From Chromera velia (taxonomy: Eukaryota; Sar; Chromeraceae), in contig JAHBMJ010000271.1 in assembly GCA_018398765.1 (NCBI GenBank), forward strand, positions 20,001 to 33,756: a stretch of 13,756 nucleotides of DNA, written 5' to 3'. Position 1 is the stretch's first letter; the number at the start of each line of letters is the position of its first letter. Below, in pieces: positions 7,927 through 13,756 of the stretch. The notes beneath the pieces are model-generated. The model did no database searches and was not told the origin of the DNA. It saw only the letters and a list, made by a program, of their open reading frames with translations. The position numbers and the translations under genes were made by a program.

Positions 7927-7979
7927 TTTGTGTGTGAGTGATAGGGAGAGAAATTGTACGTGTATGTGTGTCTGTTGTT

Positions 7980-8690
7980 TACCCTGAGCTGCTAATAATA
8001 CCCTCGAGGGTCGTTCGCCGGCTAGGCCATTCGCGGTGGTGAGGCCCGAACTAGGGCCCGAAGTGGTATAGATCGATGCAGTCGTGTTTTAATGTTGCGG
8101 CTAGAAAGGAATAAGGCACTAACAACTGCTTCAAAATTTAATAGTACGATGATAGACCTCTGGAAACCCTAAAAATTAGTAAAAAAAACGATTGGTCAGA
8201 GCCCTAGTCAGAGCTAGCCCCATTAGTAACCCCAGAGGTTGGTGTACGATGTACCCGCTTAATTTAAATTATGTTTTAAACTAGGTTTTAAATCAGTCTT
8301 TAATTCATACTGACAGACTGCCTAGCAGTGTGCCTTTTACCATTGGAACATGATGGCTGACGGGTTAAGTCCCATCATCATTATCATCAGTAACTCAGAA
8401 TATATAGCTTCAAATTAAGCCTTCAATGACTAGTTAACTAGTTCAATTCATTTCATTAATCTGTATTTTAATTTAATTTTAAAATAAAACGGTGAGTCGG
8501 CGACAATCACTAGGACAATCAGTTTAAGTTGTATGCAAAAATATTATTGGGCACAGCCGGAGTAGGCATGCATGCATCATTAAATTAATTAAAATTATTA
8601 GTTAAATCACTTTAATAATATAAATCAAGTTATGACTTAGTTAAGCAAGTATTCAAGTTTTTAAAAAAATGTATTCTTGCTAAATTAGCC
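7980..8690. other. AT-rich non-coding block upstream of the LINE remnant
   Basis: Composition switches sharply from pyrimidine repeats to AT-rich sequence (runs such as TTTAATTTAATTTTAAAATAAA) with stops in all frames. Near its start is a 10-bp palindrome CCCTCGAGGG and a repeated GCCCGAA. No protein similarity or RNA gene is recognised. The region just after the LINE (10213-10340) is similarly AT-rich and carries two copies of ATTAATGTTAT, so both may be one older sequence split by the LINE insertion. Confidence 0.6.
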
Positions 8691-10212
8691 TAAAAAATGA
8701 TATACCGTTTGGCCTCTTATTGTCAGGAACATGGGTTGAAAGTGAATTCAAAGAAAACAAAAGTTCTTGCACTTTCAGGCTTAGGAAGGGAAATAGAAGG
8801 GGAAATGACTTTTGAAGGGAAGACAGTCGAACGTGTAGAGAGCTATAAATACCTGGAGTGTCGTATGTTTGAGGGAGGAGATCCAAGAAAGTCAGTCAGG
8901 GACCGACTTGAAAGTGCTGGACGCTGTTTGGGGGCAGTGCTGGGCACCTGTTCATCTTTAGGTCCTTTGCCTCCTCGTTGTAAAGTTCATTTACTGCAGG
9001 CACTCTAGGAGCCTGTGACAACGTACTCTTTGAAAGCTTTACCGGTAAGTCAGAGAGACATAGCAGTACTTGATGTTTTGCAGCTCCGTCTTGTACATTG
9101 GACTTTCCGTTTGCCCTATAACTCTTTCAAGGTACCAACTTTGGCTTCAGTTGGCATGCGTCCCATGAGAGAGATCCTTTCTTGCCGGGTGAGGGGGTTC
9201 ATAGAAAGTATAAAAAGAACAGAAAGAGAAGTCCCTCAGACAGTCTGGGCAGCTTGCTATAGATCACTAACCCCGGCATGGTCTAGTTTAGCCTGTTCTA
9301 TGCTTCAGACAATCGATGCCCCAGATCTCTTGAGAAAAGAAAGCTAGAGAGGGAGAAACGCAACGAATAAAGGGATTCTCAGGCAGAAAGCAAGGGACAG
9401 AGAAGCCTCAGAATGGCTGTCTGAATGGTTGATTTTGAGACCCACCAACGAGTAGAGAAACACCCGTTCATGTAACATCTATCCACGCCATTCCTTACTG
9501 AGTAATTTTCAGAGAGAGAACCGATTGCATCAACGTCTCGCCATGTTGCTTCTAGGGGGGGGGGTTGGAAAAGGGTGGGGTTACACAGTTCAAATGCATG
9601 CTTTGTCTCGCTCTCTCTTGTTTGGTGGCTCTCTTTTTACCTTTCTCTTTCGGGCATGTGTTGGGAGGGGGAAGAGGCATGGTGAATCGTGTGAAGAACA
9701 TTGTGCTCACTGCTCTACAGTCGAAGGCACAAAAGTGATTGACGATACGATGTATCGACTGACTGCATGCGTGCGAACAGAGCAGTCTCGATCCAAACTT
9801 TAGCTGCTGGCAAAGAGAGTGAAAGAGAGAACAAGAATCGGTGAAAGGGTTTGTAGAGCAAGATGCAGTGGATTCATTATATATTGCTACAGCTGGAGGA
9901 AGAGATATTGGAGAAGAAGAGACTTATGTCAGAGAGCTGGTTTCGTTCATCTTAGACCGGGAGCCGAGGAAAGCAAGTAGATTAATCGAAGCTTGTTTGA
10001 AATTAAAATGAGTGCACGCACGTCTTATGTGGTTGTTTAGCCTTTAGCTTCAGTCTAGGCTGTGAAGGTTCGTAGTTGTTCATATTTATGCGGAAGCACT
10101 GCCAGGCTAAGCTGCGGCGGCTTGCTCCTTTTATTTACAACTGCATGCATGGGTTGCTATTTGTCTCTGGTTTTGGAGACCTTAGGCTTAACGATAATTA
10201 AGTAAGTAAGTA
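8690..10212 (+). mobile_element. 5'-truncated non-LTR retrotransposon (LINE) remnant
   Basis: Coding similarity begins abruptly at about 8697, directly after a TAA in AT-rich DNA, as expected for a 5'-truncated LINE. It covers the C-terminal part of a reverse transcriptase, a Cys-rich tail, a 3' UTR of about 190 bp and a terminal (TAAG)3 repeat at 10199-10210, typical of LINE 3' ends. I could not identify target-site duplications. The clade is undetermined. Confidence 0.75.
8697..10011 (+). pseudogene. LINE reverse transcriptase C-terminal region, broken by stops and a frameshift
   Basis: The first part reads YCQEHGLKVNSKKTKVLALS then VESYKYLECRMF, the standard motif of LINE reverse transcriptases just after the catalytic palm (Gly-Leu-x-x-Asn-x-Lys-Lys-Thr-Lys, then Tyr-Lys-Tyr-Leu). 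The same frame continues through ALPVSQRDIAVLDVLQLRLV and PTLASVGMRPMREIL. A Cys-rich motif (CEEHCAHC..TACVRTEQ, about 9690-9780) resembles the C-terminal zinc-knuckle-like segment of LINE proteins. In-frame TAG codons occur at 9006, 9345, 9453 and 9801. After about 9850 the likely coding frame shifts by +1 and reads AGGRDIGEEETYVRELVSF and SRLIEACLKLK to a TGA at 10009-10011. The catalytic aspartates would lie upstream and are missing, so the copy is dead. Confidence 0.75.
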
Positions 10213-10340
10213 CTATACCCCCAGAACATTAATGTTATCCTCTACTATATTAATGTTATACCTAACTAATAATGCTATGTTATATAAATCTAAAAACATT
10301 GAAGAACGTAACTAACTAGTATCGATGCTATCATGATCAA

Positions 10341-10850
10341 AAAAATTTCTAGAAAACTACCCTGCAGGTAGCTAGGATTTTGCGGGATTTTAGCCCAGGA
10401 TTTTAGCGGATTTTACGGGATTTTGTCCAGGATTTTAGCGGATTTAGGCGGATTTTGCCCAAAATTCTGCCGGACTATTTCTTCAGGATTTTAAAATCTA
10501 AAATCCGGGCTCTAGGGATTATAAAGACTAAAATCCTGGATCCTAGGATTTTAGAAATGAATGCCAGGATTTTACGGAATTATATTTTTCCCGTAAAATC
10601 CCGTATAATCCCGTAAAATCCTAGGAAGAGGCTAGGATTTTAGCTTTCTGCCGTGATTTTAGATTCTAAAGTCCTAGGTGTAGGGATTATATTTTTAACG
10701 TTAAGAGTCCCGGTTCTGAATCCGGCGGAATCCTGGGCAAAATCCGCTAAAATCCTGGCCAAAATCTCGTAAAATCCGCTAAAATCCTGGGTTAAAATCC
10801 CGCAAAATCCTGGCTACCTGCAGGGTTGCCAGGGTAGCTAGAGAATTTCT
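10341..10850. mobile_element. Foldback / MITE-like element built from GGATTTT units
   Basis: The left arm from 10359 (ACCCTGCAGGTAG) and the reverse complement of the right arm ending at 10826 match over about 92 bp with four mismatches before a roughly 10-bp indel; weaker symmetry extends outwards to about 10341 and 10850 and further in. GGATTTT occurs about 20 times, mostly direct in the left half and inverted in the right half, with spacers such as AGC, ACG, GCG and CCCA. There is no coding capacity and no clear target-site duplication. It could be a foldback transposon, a MITE or a satellite-like hairpin. Confidence 0.75.
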
Positions 10851-12967
10851 ATGTTGATTCATCGTTCAATGGTTTTGATTGATTTTGCCAGGTGTGCTTG
10901 TTCATGATCTAGCTGAAAGACTGATTCAAACAATCTTGCAGTGGCTGACGTTTATTTTCGCGTCGGCGGCGTCGCGTTCTGTAGCTTGCAGGTCTAACTG
11001 ACTGAATGTCCTTCCATGACACGTATGATCAATCATTGCTTTGGACTGTATGCATGTGAGATCGAGGCGACAGGCATTTAATAGCAAATTGAACCCACCA
11101 ACAGCGAATCCAAGCATGCAGACGTTGAACGAGAAGGCGACTGAACTGTCTGCCCATCGGGTCAAATTCCCTTTTCTCTTTGCCTGCGGCGGCCTGCCTG
11201 CCTGCCTGCCTGCCTGCCTGCTTACCTGTCTGTGTCTATGATTGAGAGGCCCTCCTGTGTGCTTCCTCGATTTTCCTTAAGCGCTTTCAAAAAAGAAAAA
11301 AGCAATTTGCTTCGGCTTCTATTCCATTCTTCTCATACGTGCAGGCAAAAAGGGAAAACAGGGTTTTTCGCTGACGGAGAGTGCTTTCAATGATGCGTTC
11401 CACTTCCTGTGCTCCTTCGCTTTCACAGTCTCTCGTCTCCCTTGCCCGTCGGCCTTAGCGATCGACAAGTTCGTTGCTTTAGTATACAAAGCGGGAATTC
11501 TTCACCTGCAACGATACGATCTCCGTAGGACAGAACGTGGATCTCTCACCGCCCTCTCTCTCGTGGCTTGCGTGTTCGTTTGTGTGACATGCATGTGTCG
11601 GGCGCCTTGTTTGCCTACCGGATGACACACACACATGCGGACACACGATAACACACAAAACGAACAAACATACCAACCAACCTACCACCCGACCTCAAAT
11701 CCAAGGAAACAAAGGAAGCCAACCCGAACGACGCGATGCTGTCCGTCTGCCCACGCTTGCTTCCATCCATTCTGCACAGGAACCTTTTTTCTTCTGCTGT
11801 TTGGATCGCCAACTGAAAAATTGAAGAATTCTCTTTTGGCCTGAGGCTCGTCACAATTCATTCAGAGAGAATTTGGGGATTGGCGTTTTGTATTAGATTG
11901 CCGCGCATGCAGATGTCATTGTCTGTTCGTCATGGACTTTTTCATTGATTGCATAAGCAGAGCCAGAACCGGTCTCTCTCTCTCTCTCTGTCTCTCTTCC
12001 TTCTCTTTCTCTCACCACCCGATTGATTGAGAGCAGACTGTTGTGGAGACAAACGGGAGGGCATGCATGCCTCGGGAGTCAATTCACAAAGGAAGGAGTG
12101 AAGGAAGGCAAAAGGGACTCTCGTCTCTCTCTCGTGTATCTGACTGCATGGATTAGTTTGGTCTCTCGGTGCTGTCTGTCCGTCTGTCCGTCCGTGCGTC
12201 TTTCTCAAGCAGGAACCCGCGGACGTCTCTCTCGGAGACTCATCCCACCAGAAAAGACGAACAGGACAGACAGACACACAGACAGAGACAGAGAAGAAGG
12301 CGAAAACCACAGACAGATTGGGTCTGAAAACACCGTCATGACCCTGCCCTACCTCCCTGCGACCTCCTTTACACCCGTAAGTGAATTCTCCCTCCGGCCG
12401 CAGAACAAAGCCGGACGGCCACATCCCTTTCTGCCTCTCCGTCAGCGCTCTTAGCAGCAAGCCTCCACAAGAAAAGAGAATGACTCAGAGCCAGCTCCGG
12501 GAGCTCTGTGCTTAAACCAAACAGACAGGAAGGAAATCACATGTCGTCACGAACCTGCCCGTACTCATTTTGTTCAAGCAACGAAAGACGACATAGAAGA
12601 AACACAAATGAAAACAAAGGCTGAGAGAGAGGGAAGGCACAACACAACGACAGAAAGAAAGACACACCGAGGCACAAACGTGCAGAAAACTCATGAGGCC
12701 ACGCCCATGCATGCAGACAGGGCAAGAGATCAGAAGGCAAGCAGGTCTCAATACATGAAACGAGCAACAGTAGGGAGGGAGGGAGGGAGACAGGCAATCC
12801 AGACGGCCTCGTTTAACTCACACACGCACCGCCATGTACAACCCAAGCAAGGACACAGAGGTGCATCATGCAAGACAGACAGACAGACAGACAGATAGAC
12901 AGACAGACATGATGACAGGGAAAGGAGAAGACAGGCCATAGAACGGACAGGACGAAACAAAGACAGC
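10851..12967. other. No firm gene; short repeats and anonymous sequence
   Basis: I see no protein family in this 2.1-kb stretch. It contains (GCCT)n at 11192-11221, (TC)n at about 11970-11997, GACA-rich runs near 12265-12295, and GGGA repeats at about 12775-12790. Open frames here (for example about 12460-11942 on - and 12023-12454 on +) run through these repeats. A short protein-like piece around 12440-12360 on the - strand (FVLRPEGEFTYGCKGG) could be an exon of the right-edge gene, but this is speculative. Confidence 0.5.
12872..12908. repeat. (GACA)n microsatellite
   Basis: Nine to ten AGAC/GACA units with one GATA interruption. On the - strand this is the same TGTC unit seen in the pyrimidine arrays at 361-826 and 7361-7391, so it would read as pyrimidine-rich in a - strand transcript. 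Confidence 0.93.
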
Positions 12968-13756
12968 AAGGCACAAAGAATTCAAAGGTCGATGAGAAAG
13001 AGAGATGCCATGCAGAAACAAAAGCGCTTCACATATTTCCTGATGGTAAAAATTGGGGCAGACGGGCGTCGGGAACGATTCGTGGGTTCTGAGGGCGACC
13101 AGCGACAAGGGCGATTCATGGAAAGAAGGGACGGAGGGCGACAACGACTTTCGAGGTTTCTTCGAGGCTACGCAGCGATTAAAAGAATGAAGAAACGAAT
13201 GCACGCACACACAGAATCACAAACAAACTGCAGCCTGCAGCCTCGTGCTCCTCGCCAGCGGACGCCGGACGCTCACGCAGCGATGAAATCGCTCCAGCAG
13301 TGTGCGTCTCTCTCCGTGAAAACCCCCTAGCTCTTTCCTTCCTCCCGACACCTTCTCCCCATCTGAAAACCAACCGACAGCCCCACCCTATCCCTTTCGT
13401 GACTGAGAAGAGAAGGGAAGAGAGTTTCCTCCATCCATGCAATGACAGACCGATTCGATCGATAGATCAACTTTTGATTGGCTTCGTTCGAATTTTAAAT
13501 CAAAAAATAAATCATTTGCAATTCATCATGAATGGACATGACCATGAAAGAAACAAGAAAAGCTCGCACCATGTATGAAGGCCTTCTGTGAAAGGCGAGA
13601 AGACGGACGAATTCATGAAAGAATGAAAAAGTGTCTGAGTCGTCCGAACCCGCAAGGAGTCTCTCTCTTCTTCTTTTCCTCCCTCCCTCTCACCTGTGCA
13701 TTTTTTTTCATGGGGGAAACAAGTAGTCGGGTGAGAGGAGAAGAACGGGAGGGGGG
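12968..13756 (-). CDS. Possible protein kinase or pseudokinase exons, partial at the right edge
   Basis: An edge exon (13756-13694) ends in a strong donor (GCACAG|GTGAGA). An acceptor (TTTTTACCATCAG) opens a second exon at 13039. Joining them in phase 0 gives PMKKNAQ then EICEALLFLHGISLSHR and PLNSLCL. This fits a kinase alpha-E helix (AQ-I-x-EAL-x-F-LH), followed after exactly five residues by His-Arg of the catalytic loop and a Leu-Asn-Ser as in the HRDLNS loop of some tyrosine-kinase-like kinases. However, the catalytic Asp is Pro and the metal-binding Asn position is Cys. I find no DFG or APE exon further down the - strand and no clear donor after the motif. The sequence may be a pseudokinase, a decayed kinase or a chance match. 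Confidence 0.35.

Noticed and set aside
6883-7937. Three overlapping + strand open frames and the - strand frame 7807-6947
   Set aside because: All are driven by homopyrimidine and (TC)n repeats. They have no non-repetitive domain.
8000-8100. Possible tRNA or structured RNA (CCCTCGAGGG, GGCCCGAACTAGGGCCC)
   Set aside because: No cloverleaf and no convincing B-box-like sequence could be drawn; only short palindromes are present.
9525-9803. A separate 92-aa gene
   Set aside because: It lies in the same frame as the preceding reverse-transcriptase sequence and carries the LINE Cys-rich tail, so it is a piece of the decayed LINE.
10359-10826. CRISPR-like array in the GGATTTT region
   Set aside because: Units are 7-12 bp with 3-6-bp spacers and reverse orientation midway. 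This is a foldback structure in a eukaryotic genome, not a repeat-spacer array.
11942-12460. 172-aa - strand frame and the overlapping 143-aa + strand frame 12023-12454
   Set aside because: Both cross TC and GACA repeats (SVSVCVSVCPV or TDRHTDRDRE stretches) and show no family resemblance. Only a short segment near 12360-12440 looks protein-like, without decisive splice evidence.
6779-13756. A downstream PHD-finger exon completing the ING gene
   Set aside because: No Cys4-His-Cys3 pattern with the Trp-Phe-His core was seen by eye in the + strand frames. A profile search would be decisive.

Overview
This is nuclear DNA of a eukaryote. Coding ORFs are broken by GT-AG introns whose phases match when spliced, very long pyrimidine-rich microsatellites surround the genes, and there is a decayed non-LTR retrotransposon and an assembly gap of 61 N. 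Protein composition (Ser/Glu-rich low-complexity insertions in a RING-type protein) and the (TTTC)n/(TGTC)n/(CAGT)n repeats would fit a protist or alga such as a chromerid alveolate. That assignment is an impression, not something the sequence proves.

Layout. Positions 1-358 hold what looks like two spliced exons of an unidentified + strand gene entering from the left, running into a 470-bp TTTC/TGTC microsatellite. Positions 5394-1474 (- strand) hold the best-supported gene: a four-exon, 989-residue RING-between-RING (RBR) E3 ubiquitin ligase-like protein. Its RING2 is clear, its IBR is half recognisable, its RING1 is divergent, and about 500 residues of low-complexity sequence separate RING1 from the IBR. 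Positions 5395-6268 are a divergent promoter region with inverted repeats and palindromes. Positions 6269-6778 (+) encode a 169-residue protein with an ING (inhibitor of growth) N-terminal domain and no visible PHD finger. About 950 bp of homopyrimidine, (TC)n and (GT)n repeats follow.

From about 7980 the DNA changes to AT-rich non-coding sequence. Positions 8690-10212 are a 5'-truncated LINE remnant: reverse-transcriptase C-terminal part, Cys-rich tail and a (TAAG)3 3' end, with several in-frame stops and one frameshift. Positions 10341-10850 are a foldback element with inverted arms of about 92 bp, built from about twenty copies of a GGATTTT unit. No firm gene is visible in 10851-12967. At the right edge (- strand), two exons joined by a phase-0 intron resemble the alpha-E helix and catalytic loop of a protein kinase, with the catalytic Asp and Asn replaced.

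The RBR ligase (ubiquitin transfer) and the ING protein (chromatin acetylation/deacetylation complexes) share a divergent promoter region. Nothing in the sequence shows that they act in one pathway. The observations most worth a second look are the RBR with its split IBR and its array of Q-T motifs, the GGATTTT foldback element, the PHD-less ING protein and the kinase-like exons.
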